Shown here: in pieces, positions 1 through 12,170 of the stretch
Layout: every line of letters starts with the position of its first letter
Position numbering within the stretch: position 1 is the first letter of the stretch
Source: Cokeromyces recurvatus
Lineage: Eukaryota; Mucoromycota; Mucoromycetes; Mucorales; Mucoraceae
Direction: 5' to 3'
Assembly: GCF_025118155.1 (NCBI RefSeq)
Contig: NW_026251409.1
Coordinates: 355,050 to 419,049 of the forward strand
DNA length: 64,000 nucleotides
Made by a program: the position numbers and the translations under genes
The notes under the pieces: model-generated
Database searches by the model: none
The model's input: the letters and a program-made list of their open reading frames with translations, nothing else
What the model was told of the DNA's origin: nothing

Positions 1-342
1 TGTATTTCGTATATAATTTAAATAATACTACTGATGTGCAATCCTTATTATTATTATTATTATTAATTTAGACTATAGATTATTTAACTAATATATTTTT
101 TTTAATAAAAATGCATTAATTCCTTATTATACATGCATGCAGAGTTTTGGATAAATTTATTATACAAGTATGAAGTACAAATAAACATAATGCTATGTTA
201 ATAATACATGTAGATTAATAAAAACTAACAATTAACATATAAGATATTTACAAATCAATAGAAAAGAAGAAGAAAAGAGAGGTGAGGTAAAGTTAGTTCT
301 ATAATATATATGTGTATATAAAAAGAAAAGAAAAAGAGTCGA
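1..342. other. Intergenic, AT-rich
   Basis: No gene is seen. The stretch holds a short TTA trinucleotide run near 48-64 and A-rich sequence that is probably the 3' flank of the minus-strand gene beginning at 343. Confidence 0.6.
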
Positions 343-978
343 TTAAATCTGATCTGGAAGTTCTACAGTGTCTGGAATATAACTATTAATCATTTTATTT
401 GTCGCTGGCGATGTTGTAGTTGATTCTATTTTTCTCTTTTTAATTCTTTCTGAAGGTAATACACCGCCATAAAAGCGTGTGCTTGTATCAAGACATTTGC
501 ATCTCCAAATGATATGTTCCTTTGACCATAATTCTTTTAATGTTAACGTTGTATTATCTAGATCATCTTTTGAAGATGAATTAATTGTTATTAAAGATTC
601 CACATAATAAAAAGCAATTGCAGCTTTTTCATAATCATAATTTTTGCGCACATAATATTCTTCTAGTTTCTTCCAATGTTGTTTTGTCCATTTAACTCCA
701 TTATCGACATTAATATCACTAGCAAAGGTATCAGATCGTAAAAATGATTCTGTTAGTTTATTTGGAGAGTGCTCAATAGTGGGACTAGAATGCTTTCTTT
801 TTAAAGGTGTGCTAATTGCAGAATCAGTGTTCATTATTTCAGTTGCTTTGAAATTATTTTGAGATGATGATGACTCTGAAGATGGACTTTTATATTTTGG
901 ACTTAAGTCAGACTTCTGCAAATTATTGTAGGGTTGAAAAGGGGATTTTTCAGTCTTCATATAATATTGTTTGATCAA
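343..978 (-). CDS. Uncharacterised protein, basic nuclear type
   Basis: A single-exon reading frame of 211 codons; a second Met at codon 7 could equally be the start. The N-terminal third is Ser-rich and low complexity (SSSESSSS-like). Residues about 95-125 begin with WTKQHWKKLEEYY, the Trp/Leu spacing of SANT/Myb-like or related helical DNA-binding domains. A basic cluster (KKRK) near residue 183 could act as a nuclear signal. The sequence between (FYYVES, IIWRCKCLDTS, GGVLPSERIKKRK) looks conserved and globular, but I do not recognise the family. The gene runs convergently toward the window edge, and its 5' side faces the gene ending at 1199. No function is claimed; the coding call rests on length, composition and absence of stops. 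Confidence 0.6.
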   Translation of the reverse strand: MIKQYYMKTEKSPFQPYNNLQKSDLSPKYKSPSSESSSSQNNFKATEIMNTDSAISTPLKRKHSSPTIEHSPNKLTESFLRSDTFASDINVDNGVKWTKQHWKKLEEYYVRKNYDYEKAAIAFYYVESLITINSSSKDDLDNTTLTLKELWSKEHIIWRCKCLDTSTRFYGGVLPSERIKKRKIESTTTSPATNKMINSYIPDTVELPDQI

Positions 979-1198
979 ACTAAGAAATGAGAAAAAAGAG
1001 TTTTTTTTTTTTTTTTTTCTAATGTGACTTTTTCAATATTTGTCATACAATTTATTATATTAACTTATGCACAAAGCTATTTAATGATTATGTTAATTTA
1101 TTTCATTTATGCATTGAATAATATGTACGAATACATAAAGACCTTTCCCCTTTATTATTATTATTATTACTTATTAACTCCTCTCTTTATTGTCGTTA

Positions 1199-2612
1199 TT
1201 ATGATTCACTTTCTTGTTGGTGCTCAATACTTTGGTAGTTATCATCAAAAGGATTTGATACATCTCCTAATGATGTTTGATGATTCAAAGGCTGTGTCAC
1301 GCTTTGAATCCAATAGGACGGCATAGTATGATTAGGAGCAAAATTGAGTAAATTTGGATTATTAATTCGTCTTCCAAAATTGCTTGTATGTGCAAAATAA
1401 ACAGGAACCCACATCGAAGGTATAGGAGCAGCATCTTGATGATACAAATCATTCACTGATGAACTATCGCTCTCTTCACGTAAATCTCGAATTTGAGTCA
1501 CAATAGCTTGTTCATATTTTGGTGGTGATGCATATAAAGATAAATAAGCAGGAAGAGGCTCACGATTATTATGAATGGATGAAGTATCAGATGATATATT
1601 TGAAGAAAAAGAGGGTTGACCTGTATAAAGATATGCCTGATGAGGCTGGCGTAAAGTTGATAAGTCTGGTGATATAGAAGAAAAAGAAGGTGGAGCAGAA
1701 TTAGGAATCGAAGAGAGTGAAGCATGATCGATAGATTCCATTTCTGACAGACCTTTTTTTCTCCATAATCTACCTTTTGCTATTCTTATATTTTGCTGCT
1801 TTGTAAATGGCCACCATCTATTTTTTATACATATTCGAAGTGTCCATAGTAATGCAATGCTTAATACAAGACAGCAAGCAGCTGTTAATGCAATTACAGC
1901 TGGATTATGAAAAGATGATTTGTCAGAATAATAACTTTGGCTATTGTTATGTTCTATTCCTGATCTATTATTTTCACTATGAGAATTACTATTATTGCTC
2001 TGTAAATTATTATTATTTGATGGCTGCTGCTGCTGCTGTTGTTGTTGTTGTTGTTGTGGTGGTGGTGGTGGTAGTGGTTCAGATATTGGAGGTGGTGCAC
2101 CATCGCTTGCTATTAACATACAAGTCGATGGATTACATGTCAGATTGTGCCATGCATACATTACAGAAGGATTTGAATTTTTACGATACTGATAGCATTC
2201 TGTACTTGTTGCACAATAACCTATTTATATTATTCCTTTTAGACTTTTTGTTTCAAGTATACACGATAACAATAAAGTCTATTTTACTTCCATCTTCATC
2301 ATTTTCACTTGATAAACAATAATCATACCAATTATACAAGTTATTTATACCAAACTGAGTTGCATTACAATTAATACTGTTGCTATTAACAGTTTTACTT
2401 AAAATACAGGAACTTTCAATACACATAGCGCAGTATTTACAAATCCCATTTTGATCACATCGTTGGCCTGAAATAAATGCACAATCATCATCATCATCAT
2501 TATCGTCCATAGTATCGGCTTCATCTAAGGCAGAATCTATTTGTTGATATGTAGGTAAAATTATATTAAATATTAACACAGAAAATATTAAAATTTTCAA
2601 TAAATACTGCAT
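1199..2612 (-). CDS. Single-pass membrane protein with Cys-rich ectodomain
   Basis: Two exons, 2612-2288 and 2220-1199, joined across a 67-bp GT-AG intron give 448 codons in one frame. The start at 2612 opens a clear signal peptide (hydrophobic residues about 4-22). The ectodomain (to about residue 165) is Cys-rich with an acidic Asp run; the splice joins two halves of it (..DEDG/SYCATSTECYQY..). A linker of poly-Pro, 11 consecutive Gln and Asn repeats follows, then one membrane helix (PAVIALTAACCLVLSIALLW) and a roughly 180-residue Ser/Pro-rich cytosolic tail beginning with basic residues. The architecture resembles fungal wall or surface sensors, but no named family is recognised. The polyQ tract is CAG/CAA repeat DNA and may vary in length. 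Confidence 0.75.
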
Positions 2613-3098
2613 TATTTCTTAAAAAAAAAAAAGAAAAGAAAAGAAAAAGACTAGTTCTTTTTTATTTTATTTTATGTATTTATGATCTACAAAAATTTTA
2701 TACAGAACGATTCTGATTTATTTGCAGGATAAAGTTCTGCTAAAATGACATATAAGTCAGTATTATATTTAACTGAAGAATAAAGTTTTCAGAGAAGTTA
2801 ATTATTAAAAAGGAAAAAAAAAAAGTCTGTTACAAGCAAACTGCAAATAAGAAAAAAAAATTAGAAGAGCAAAATACAATACAAAAGAGAAACGAGAAAT
2901 TGGCAATTGTTAATAATCAAAAGGAGTTAAAGGGAGGGAGAAGAAGACATACAAAAATAAAATTTCAGGAGATTTAAAGGAGACAAATGTATAAGGTTAG
3001 AAAGTATATATTTTCTCCATGGCTTGACGTTGAAGTATGCCATGTTGAAATCTATTAAAACCATTTAAAAAGGAGAGTATTGCAATAAGTTAATAAGC
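2613..3098. other. Intergenic
   Basis: A short spacer between two minus-strand genes. It contains A-rich runs and no reading frame or RNA that I can support. It should hold the promoter of the gene starting at 2612 and the 3' UTR of the bHLH gene. Confidence 0.5.
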
Positions 3099-4427
3099 TT
3101 ACTTTTTTAATGATTCATTTTCTTTTAAAAGTCTTTCTACTTCTGATAATAATTCATTTTGCATTTCCTTTAAATGCTGTAATTGCTGTACAGCTATAAT
3201 ATTAAAACAAACAAATTAGTTATATGAATGTATACATTTAATAATAGTAACAATAAAAGAAAAAAAAAGATAACATACTTCTTGTTAACAAAGCAGCTTT
3301 ACTCATTTTCTTGTTATTACATCCTGGTAAATGTTTTCTTAATTCATCAAATCCATCCTTAATTTGCGCACGTCTTTTTTGTTCTGACTGAATATGAATT
3401 TGACGACGAATTTCAGCACTAGAATAGTTTATGATATGTTGACTATATGAGGATAAAAAGAAAAAAAAACGTTAGAAATTATATATTTGTATACATTTTT
3501 AACTTTTGCCCCTAATTTACTCATTCAAAATTTTATCTTCTTCATCAAAACCTTCTTCATAATAATTACCGTCGCTTGTTGTATTCATTTTCTTTTTCTT
3601 ATATTGGAGATTATCATGATAAACTTGTTGTTTTTGTTGAGAATATCGTGTACGTTTGTTACAACGTTTAGATTCCATCTTTTTTTCATACGTTTCTTTA
3701 GAATACTCTAAAAACTCAGTATGATAGAACTCTACAGGAACTGCATTGGCACGATTGATAATATCCTTAACTCGAGCAGTTGTAGAACCATCCAATCTAG
3801 GACTGCTAATGCTACTTTCAAACATAGCAGTACTAGTAGCAACTGCTTTATCAATATTCTGAGGAGAGGAAGAGGATATTAAAGGAGTAGTAATTAAGTT
3901 GTTATTGATAGATTGTGGAGTTATGACACTGTCAGTACCAGATACAAATCCTACATTATTACTATTGTTATTATTGACAGTAGTAATTGAATTTGAAGTT
4001 GATGGTGGAGGGGTAGTAGAAGATGAAGAAAAAGATGGTGATGGTTCAGGACTATTTGGGTTTCTTTGGATTGCGATTGTAGAAGATTCATTAAAATGTT
4101 CCATATTACGATATTGATAATCAGGTATAGAAGAAGGAAGCCCTACTAGCATTGATGAAAAAGCATAAGCTATATAATTTGAATATAATATTAATACTGG
4201 ATTCTCCTTAATAGTGTTCAATCACAATATTTCGCGTAACCAACTTATTCTAAAACACATTAAATATATTTACCTGAATATGGTGCATACTGTTGTTGTT
4301 CATAAGATGTATTTGAAGGTAATTCTTCATTTGTATTTGACTTTTGAATCAAACGAGGGTTAATATTAATCATCATAGTTTCATAATGATTTTTTGTTGA
4401 GTTAGGTAAAATAGTTTCTTTACTCAT
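3099..4427 (-). CDS. bHLH-leucine zipper transcription factor, Mlx/Mondo-like
   Basis: Four exons (4427-4274, 4169-3521, 3442-3279, 3193-3099) join in frame to 353 codons. The C-terminal 80 residues form a bHLH-zipper: basic region and helix 1 RRQIHIQSEQKRRAQIKDGF, a loop with HLPGCNNKK, helix 2 MSKAALL, then a leucine zipper (LQHLKEMQNELLSEVERLL) to the end. HI-x-EQKRR-x-x-IK-x-GF is typical of Mlx/Mondo-type factors that bind E-box/ChoRE-like DNA as dimers. The remainder is low-complexity Ser/Thr/Asn/Pro with a basic patch (KRCNKRTRYSQQK) near residue 225. The acceptor of exon 2 is uncertain: a second in-frame site lies about 25 bp further in. A hydrophobic upstream ORF starting at 4583 in the same exon is taken as 5' UTR. 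The fold is well supported; the metabolic role is inference. Confidence 0.8.
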
Positions 4428-4859
4428 ATAAAGGACTAGTTTGGATGGTAATAAAAAATATTTAAAGGAAGGTAAAGTATAAAGGAAAGTAAAATAAATC
4501 AAATAGAAAATATATTCGTATTCTTGACAAAAAGTAATAAAAGGAAAAAAGAAAAGGTATACAAAAAGAAAAAAGATTTTCATAATTTATAAAAACAGGG
4601 ACACAAAAGAGACAGCAGAATCCAAAATAAGATTGTTTGTCGTTTTTTTTAATCTAAAAGAAAAAAAAAAGCAATTTTGGGGACCCCCTCGGAAATTAAA
4701 TATTACAAGAATAGCTAATTTTTTAAGGCACCAACTAAAAAAAAAAAAAGACTTTTTTATACAGCCATAGTACATCTTTCTTGGTATAATTTGACGTTTT
4801 TTTTTTTTTCCTGCGTGTTTAAAGAAAAATTTTATTAAAATGGCTAATAGGCACGTAGT

Positions 4860-5300
4860 TTGTATAATTACTAAAGTGCGCTAATTAGTTTGTTGGCTCT
4901 ATTAAACGACCAATCAAGGTAAAAATGACAATATGACAGACGACTATAAGCTAACCAACAGAGACATTGGCTTTGATTGAATTGTATAATGGGCAACCGA
5001 AGGATAGAATCGATCATTGATGTCTTATGACAGTCAGACAAATATTTGGAATAACGAACAGCATATCTTTCATTCAAGTTGTCAAGAAGGAAAATGGAAC
5101 AAATAATTTTGAAAAGATATATGTCAAAGACTTTCCGTAAAAGATATATATCGTTTCCAAAGAGGTATTTAGTAAAGATAACATCATTGTGAACGATTGT
5201 CAGAGTGTTGAGGAGAAGGCAATCGTCTTTCTCAGTTATGTATCTTCAGGAGGAGCAAGAGATCTAAAAATAAATCGATCTTACAGTATGCTTATACTTT
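4860..5300 (+). pseudogene. Decayed ORF, possibly kelch-like
   Basis: On the plus strand several protein-like segments sit in two frames and are broken by stops: one reads LALIELYNGQPKDRID, another SLMSYDSQTNIWNNEQ (a kelch-blade-like Tyr-Asp...Trp pattern), then VKDFP and IYIVSKEVFSKDNIIVNDC followed by VEEKAIVFLSYVSSGG. Together they suggest a roughly 140-residue fragment of a once-coding gene with at least one frameshift and two stops. The family assignment is weak, and chance cannot be excluded. Confidence 0.25.
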
Positions 5301-5406
5301 TTTTTTTAACATAATAGAGAGTTTGGTAGAATGTAACATTGCTTTTATTGAAGATGTAGAATGATAACTAAATATACGATTTTGACAGTCGTTAAGAGAT
5401 ATTTAT

Positions 5407-5407
<1 letters not shown>

Positions 5408-5450
<43 letters not shown>
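5408..5450. repeat. Homopolymer T43
   Basis: An uninterrupted run of T in gene-poor DNA. No poly(A)-bearing retroelement sequence is recognisable on its 5' side, so it is listed only as a simple repeat. True length is uncertain in any assembly. Confidence 0.9.
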
Positions 5451-5451
<1 letters not shown>

Positions 5452-6849
5452 AGTGAAATAGGTCGATAGCTAAACAATATTCTAATTGTGAGTGAATATT
5501 TTGTGCATAGAAACAAGAGGCAATTAACTTGTCAAATCTCAATTTGTTGATATTGATTAAAGTAACTTGTTTTATTGTTAATAAAGTCTTATCAACCTTA
5601 TTTATCTTATTTTTGACAAGAATAGCCAACTTCTGATATTTGGGTTGGGTAAATGATTTACAATATCATCTACAGTCATGTCTAGAATTTATATTAATAT
5701 GTGCTAATAATAATGATATCTATTATCAATAAATTCCTCTCCCAGCATATGAAGAAATCTAGTCTAGATTCTACTTTTCAGTAAGTTTAATTTCTTTACC
5801 GCGCACCACTTGCCAAAACTTTGTATACTTTTTTTTTCATTTAAGACGTCTGTATGTTTCCAGACTGTTCCAAAAATATCATTCATATTCAAGCTTTTGC
5901 ATTCGTAGATTTAGTGAACATTATTTGGATTAACAAGAAGATATAAAGTATTCAAAAAATTAACAAGCTTTAGCCGGTTTACAAAGAGAAGTGTATGACA
6001 AAACTCATATACAAAGCATTTACCCATTTATTGAAATTTACCTGTTTTTGGAGCTAGCTGTGCTTACCTATCAACAGTAGGGGGTTTGTTTGCCTTTGAG
6101 TATATGCGTATATTATAAAGATCTGCATAAGTACTACTGTTTGTATACACATAGTTAAAAAAAAAAGGGTTATAGAGGATCATCTTTGTAGCAAATGCTG
6201 ACTTCTAACTTCAGTTGGTTTGAGTAGTTCAACTGTTTCATCCTTATTGTATGGTTTGTGTTAGAGCATACAAACAGATTGTTCTCTGATGATTAAAGCT
6301 ATTTATTATACAAAGAAAAAGTGAACAGAATGGACATAATGAACTGAAGTTAAAAAAAGGAGGTTATGATGTCTCTAGTAAGACACCAGAATAAAGACAA
6401 ATCTAGTACTAAAAGTCAATTATAGGAATATTTGAGATCAGAGAGGAATTAGAAAAAATATTTAGTTGATTGAATAATATTAATAAAATATACAACATCC
6501 TTATTTACAGATTATGAAAAAGATGAAATCTTTTCCTTTATATTATATATTCAGGTGCTTTTAATCTAGAGTGCAATAAAGGGCTATCGATTCTGAATAT
6601 TACCTTTTTTTTATGATTATCGAGTTATCATAAATAGAACTTTTTCAAAACAATTGTATTAGAGAGATCTTTGGCAGAGTACTTTTCCTGCAAGATCAAT
6701 TCATTTCCCGTACTGATGACACATTATTTACCGCACTAATTCCACATATCCAAAGTTCAAATATAGATATTCAATGGCATAATCTTATTAAAATATCGTG
6801 CTAGTAATTTTATGTTACGGAATCCAATACTCTAGATGAATGCTCCTTC

Positions 6850-6850
<1 letters not shown>

Positions 6851-6886
<36 letters not shown>
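6851..6886. repeat. Homopolymer A36
   Basis: An uninterrupted run of A in spacer DNA; no flanking element is recognised. Confidence 0.9.
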
Positions 6887-6888
<2 letters not shown>

Positions 6889-7139
6889 AGGAATCGTCAA
6901 TCAACCACCTCTCCAAATTCTTTTACAGTGACTGGTAGTACCGTATTTTATTATAACCTGATTATCCATTTTATGACAACGTACTTCATGATATTGTATC
7001 AAGCCTTGGCAACCGATGCTATGTTCCATTTTTTTTTTTTTTTACTATTATTGATGTTTTTCTTTTACCAGGATCTTTAATAATTTTACTCCTTTTTAAG
7101 TCTCTTTCTCCTTTTCCTTTTTTTTTTCGCTCTTCAAGG

Positions 7140-7142
<3 letters not shown>

Positions 7143-7206
<64 letters not shown>
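7143..7206. repeat. Homopolymer T64, longest in window
   Basis: Sixty-four consecutive T residues about 310 bp upstream of the coiled-coil gene start at 7517. Poly(dA:dT) of this length would exclude nucleosomes and may form part of a promoter boundary; that role is inference. Confidence 0.9.
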
Positions 7207-7208
<2 letters not shown>

Positions 7209-7516
7209 TTTCTTAACCTGTTATACCGAATTGACGCGAGCAAGATGATATACATTCCATACTATGTGCTCACATTAAGTTCTTTTTTTTTTTTTTTTTT
7301 TTTTTTTCAAATATAAAAATAAATTGCCACTCGCGGTCAAAGGGGCTCCGCCCAGAATTTGTGTATGTTTCAAATTTACAACAGCACATACCAATTAAAA
7401 CAAAAGTAAAATAAAAATAAACAGATATTTTTAATATTATTATGGAGTTCTTTCTTGATTTATATTTCCGATTTTTTTTTTTTTTATCCTTTTTCTTCTT
7501 CTTTTTCTATATTTAA

Positions 7517-10336
7517 ATGGGACTAAAAAAATTATTTTCAACTAAAGAGGATAAAAACTTAAAGGCATATAGTCAAAGGCAAAATTCAACTAAATCCTCC
7601 ACTGTGACCTTACCTCGCTCTATTAGTCAATGGGTGCATAAAGACAATAAAGAGAACGAAAAACGTAAATACAACACTTTAGGTGCTAATAGAAGAAAAC
7701 ATCACTCTCAGCCATCTCCTATACCATCATTAAATCTTTCAAATATATCACTTCGACAACAACAACCGCCAGCAACAAAAGAAGATGATAAAAATTCATA
7801 TAATGATCCTAGTGCAACTACACAACCATCACCACCACCACCACCACCACAACAACAACAACAACAACAACAACAGCAGCAGCAGCAGCAGCAGCAACTG
7901 CCAACAACAAGAGAAGATGATAAAAAGTCATATAATGAACCTAGTGAAAATACACCACCACCACCACCACCATCACAACAACAGCAACGTAATAGTGCCA
8001 ATAATCCTTTTACAGCTACAATCCCCATAACTCCTTCAGGATCGATGAAAGACGTTAATGACGTAGTGAATGTTCTAAGAAGTTCAATCGCCTCTGATGA
8101 AATATCTATTTCAACAAATAATTCTGAAGATTATTATATGTCACAACAAGAGGTTCCCAATACCATTCCTATAGCAATTGAACGAGTTGATAAAGGCAAA
8201 GAAGAAAATACAAACCCTTTTATAACTAAAGAAAATAAAAGACAAAGTCAGCTCTCTTTTCTTTCACAGCATGATTCTAATAAATATGCAGTTTCAGATA
8301 GCTCTCAAAATAATGTTACACTTGACTCCGTTTTAGGTATAAAAATATTTATATTTCTTTTTTTTTTTTTATTCTTTTCTTTTTTTAGAAACTAATAAAT
8401 ACAACTATACATTTATTTTTATTTTTTTAAAGAAAATGGCAATAATAATCTATACTCTGAATTACTTGAGGTTCAACAGGTATTAAATCACATAGATCCA
8501 AAAAACCTGTTAGAAACTAAAAATCGACTGGATACGGTGAATCAGTTGTTGGTGACAGCTCTGGATCATAGTAATAATTTAGAAACAAGAGTGAAATCAA
8601 TTATAGATTCCTCAAAGCGAACAATTTCAGTCATTAATGATGAGAAAAGAGCATTAAAAGAAAATGAAGAAAATATGAGAACAGAATTAGAACAAGCTAA
8701 AGGACAATATAACCTCTTAATGGATGAATTGAAAGAAAAATATGAAAATCAATTAAAAGTAGACCAAGAACTAAAAGAACAATATGAAAATACAGTAAAA
8801 AATAATCAAGAGCTTCAAAAGAAGGTTCAAGAGTTGAATGATCAATTAGAAAAATATGCAGCTACTCGACACACTATCTCATTATTATTAATGGATAATG
8901 AGACAAATCCTTTACATAATGATAATGAATTACTAGACAAAATTAAAAGTATTTTGGCTTTATCTGTCTCTCAACAAGTATTGAATAGTAAACTTGAACA
9001 TAAACTAGACGATATTGAGACGAAACATGCAAATGAACTAGCTGACATACAATCAAAGTTTGAGCAGGAGAAAAAGCAATTACAGGATAATCTTGAAGCT
9101 AATCATCATATGATGTTACAAGAAGTTCAAATAAAATCAGAGAATGATGCCAAATTAAAAGACGAAAATCATCATTTTGAAATGCAAACATTAGAATCAA
9201 AGTGCACTGCTTTAATCGCTGAAAGAGAAGAGCTACTATCGAATCAAATACAAAATGAAGAAAAGTTAAAAGAACAACAAGGGATTGAGTATGATGCACA
9301 TGTTGAAAAATTGAAAGAAGAGCAACTAGAAGATAAATTAAAATTAGACTTGTTTTCCACACAAGTTGAGGAACTTCAGAAAGAAAAATCAAATTTATTA
9401 AAGGAAATTAGCATTTTAAAAGATAACACTACTACTGAAGATGTACAGAAGATTACTACTGATGAGTGTAATGATTTAAAACAAAGATTAAAACAATTTG
9501 AAAAGGATGAGGTAAAATTGAATCAGTCAATTGAAGAAAGAAGTGAATTGGAAAAAGATTCTACTATATCAACACTAAGGGAAACATTGGATTCAACAAA
9601 AGAAGAAAATGCTGAATTAAGATCAAAAATCGAAGAAATTCAAAGACAACTACAAGAACTTCAAACTTCTAAAAATACTTCTGATAAAATTTGGGAAGAT
9701 AGAGTTCTAATCATCAAAGAGCAGTCTGAGCAGTCTGTTAAAGATGCTATAGAAGAAGCTCATAGAGTAAAGGCTGATTTAGAGTCAAAATTACTAGACG
9801 CCGAGACGACAAATATAAAATTGAAACAGGAATTAGAAGATATAGAAAGAATATCAAGAGAAGCAGCACAATCAGTTATAGATGAAAATCAACGTTTAGA
9901 AAATCGTATTCGTCAAATAGAAGAAAATTCGAATATAGCTATTTATGAAAATGCTACTTTGAATGAAGAAATTGAGACGTTGACTAAAAATAATAGTCAA
10001 AAAGCAATTATATCAGAAAATCAGCATTTAAAGAATGAATTAAAGGCATTAAATAATATTCGACAAGAGAATATGAACTTGACCGAGTTAGTTGAATGCT
10101 TACAGGCTAAAATTAAAGAGTTATCGGTAGAGGATAGTATTATATTAAACAAACATGATGATTCTTTGAAACTAACTGATCAAGATCAACAAGAAGAATT
10201 AATGCGTATGCACACTAGAGCACAGCTTGGATTAATAGAATATTTAGAAGGAGAAAGTGATGTGCTATCAGCGATGGCGAAATTTAAGAAGCAATTAGAA
10301 GCTGAAGTAAAAGAATTTGAATCAATAAGTGAGTGA
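7517..10336 (+). CDS. Large coiled-coil protein with polyQ/polyP N-terminus
   Basis: Two exons (7517-8336, 8433-10336) join across a 96-bp GT-AG intron into 907 codons. The first 275 residues are low complexity: basic start, poly-Pro and poly-Gln tracts repeated twice with a duplicated segment (KEDDKNSYNDPS / REDDKKSYNEPS). Residues about 310-885 are almost continuous heptad-rich coiled coil (many E/K/Q/L, repeats such as KEKYENQLKVDQELKEQYEN), suggesting a long rod dimer acting as a scaffold or tether. No motor, kinase or membrane segment is visible, so the cell site is unknown. The duplicated polyP-polyQ unit looks like a recent internal tandem duplication. Coding status is secure; function is not recognised. 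Confidence 0.8.
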
Positions 10337-11340
10337 GTGAGTCTAGAAACAGACATATTGGGCCAATTCCTTTGATTTCGACCCTTCAAAAAATGCATTA
10401 ATTATTTTATCTTATTTTTTTTTCACTTGTACATCATTCCTCAGTGATATCAACACAATATTCTATTTTAAAAACCCCTTTCTGTACCAATATAGAATAT
10501 TTTTTAATTTTATATACCATATTTTACATTATACATGATTGATAAAGGTCTGTACTTTAGAACAAATATGTATATACATATATATATATATATATTTTAG
10601 TATTTGAATAAAATCTGTAAATTGTAATATTGATTAATCAAACCAAGTTCGTAGCAACAGTAACAAATAAGTAGATTTTTGTTATTATGAAGTAAACATA
10701 TAATAAATGACATGTACCTAATTTTCAAGGTTATCATTTTTTTTTCTCAATGTTAAATAAAAGCTCTAGAATGTGTCACAGTCATTTTATATAAGTCAAT
10801 TCAAAGAAGATAGGAGTAATATACATTATATTATATGTAGTTTGTATTACTATACCACAAGTATAAAAGAAATAATGTGATACAGATAACCTTTTTAATA
10901 AATCTTATAGTACTTTAGAGCTTTGCTTAGTTTATTTATAATGGCCTAATTTAGCGTTCACGTATAGGTTGACAAGTAGTAGATTAATATTTTGTTTCTA
11001 TGGTTCTAAGAAAATAAATATGCTAGTTTGTTATATTGCTGGATAAAATTATTGTTTCTACGTATTTATATCAAAGACTCATAATCATACTCTATAGTGT
11101 TCTTGTTTACATAACATGCTCTCAAATAATATTATATAGATTTCAAATAGCATATATAGTATACATAATGTAATGTAGTCTATAAATAAAATGTTTATTT
11201 ATGTGATTGATAAAGTTACAAAATCATAAAAAAAATGAATATGTATAATATATAATAAATAAATGAAAAAAAAAATGTAGAAAATGATATTAAAAATATG
11301 AATATGAATGGATTTGTCTGTCTAACTAAACGTAAAATAA
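10337..11340. other. Intergenic between convergent genes
   Basis: One kilobase of AT-rich DNA between the stops of the coiled-coil gene and the chitin deacetylase gene. It has a short TA microsatellite near 10570-10597 and nothing else I can support. Confidence 0.5.
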
Positions 11341-12170
11341 CTACTGATATGCATTGATACCCAAACAATCAGAAACAGTAACAAAAGAATAACGTTTTGA
11401 TATAATATAATCAATCAACCAAGGGGTAAGTTCTTTAGCTGAAGACTCATGTACATCATGTTGAAGGGCGATATGACCAGGAGTTTGACCAGAGACATCG
11501 GCCTCTACTACTTCTCTTACAAGATTTTGTTCAGATTCTAAACCGTGTAATTCATAATCTTTAGTATCGACATCCCATAAAATGTTGCTATAACCAAGTC
11601 TCCTTACGACTCTAGAAGCAGTTTCATCGAGATCACCTTCAGGAGGCCTCATAAGAGCAGGTCTATTATGTAAAAATAATTTAAGTCCTAAATGTTGTAT
11701 GTTTAGTTTTTTTTTTTTTACCTTACTCCTGTTGCGCTATAAATAAGATCCGATTGCTGATTCATTTGATACTCTACTTCAGATTCCGATAAACCCCTTA
11801 AGACTACATGTCCATAAGTATGACTAGCAATCTCATGTCCAAGGTCATGATAGTGTTTAAGCACTTCCATGTATGATTTAGTACCATCAATTGCGGTGGC
11901 CGTTGTTGCTTGAGCAAAATTTTTAACGAAATTATCTCCATTAACAAAAAATGTTGCCTTTATTCCCCTAGAATGAAGGTATTGAGCCAAATCCCATGAA
12001 TATTGAAATGGTCCATCATCAAAGGTTAAAGCGAAAACACCCGGTCTATTACAATGTTCATAGATAGTAGCAAGATCACCTCCAGCGCCACTATCAACAG
12101 AAACTGGAGCAGCATAGGCAGAAGCGGTTAAGAGAAGAGTAGTAGTAATAAGAGGAGCAAGCACACGCAT
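11341..12170 (-). CDS. Secreted chitin/polysaccharide deacetylase (CE4, NodB domain)
   Basis: Two exons (12170-11722, 11662-11341) join in frame to 256 codons. A signal peptide covers residues 1-20. The NodB fold is complete: motif 1 TFDDGP (residues 49-54), metal ligands in SHTYGH (His117, His121), RPPEGD (155-160), DTKDYE, and LQHDVHE near the C-terminus. CE4 enzymes remove N-acetyl groups from chitin oligomers or polymer with a divalent metal. Chitosan is a major wall polymer in Mucorales, so a role in wall or spore chitosan formation is likely. No GPI signal, chitin-binding module or Ser/Thr-rich tail is present, so the enzyme is probably soluble and extracellular. The intron contains a T-rich tract near its 5' end. 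Confidence 0.92.

Larger units (their letters stand above)
4428..7516. other. Gene-poor spacer with long homopolymers
   Basis: Three kilobases without a gene I can support. It contains T43 at 5408-5450, A36 at 6851-6886 and T64 at 7143-7206, plus a decayed reading frame near 4860-5300 listed separately. The last 300 bp, with T-rich runs, is probably the promoter of the coiled-coil gene at 7517. Confidence 0.5.

Noticed and set aside
4260..4583. Hydrophobic signal-peptide-like start upstream of the bHLH gene
   Set aside because: A transcription factor should not carry a signal peptide. The in-frame Met at 4427 gives a normal N-terminus, so the upstream part is taken as untranslated leader.
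7708..8030. Poly-Cys/Gly and poly-His ORFs over the coiled-coil gene
   Set aside because: They are other-frame readings of the CAA/CAG and CCA repeats encoding polyQ and polyP.
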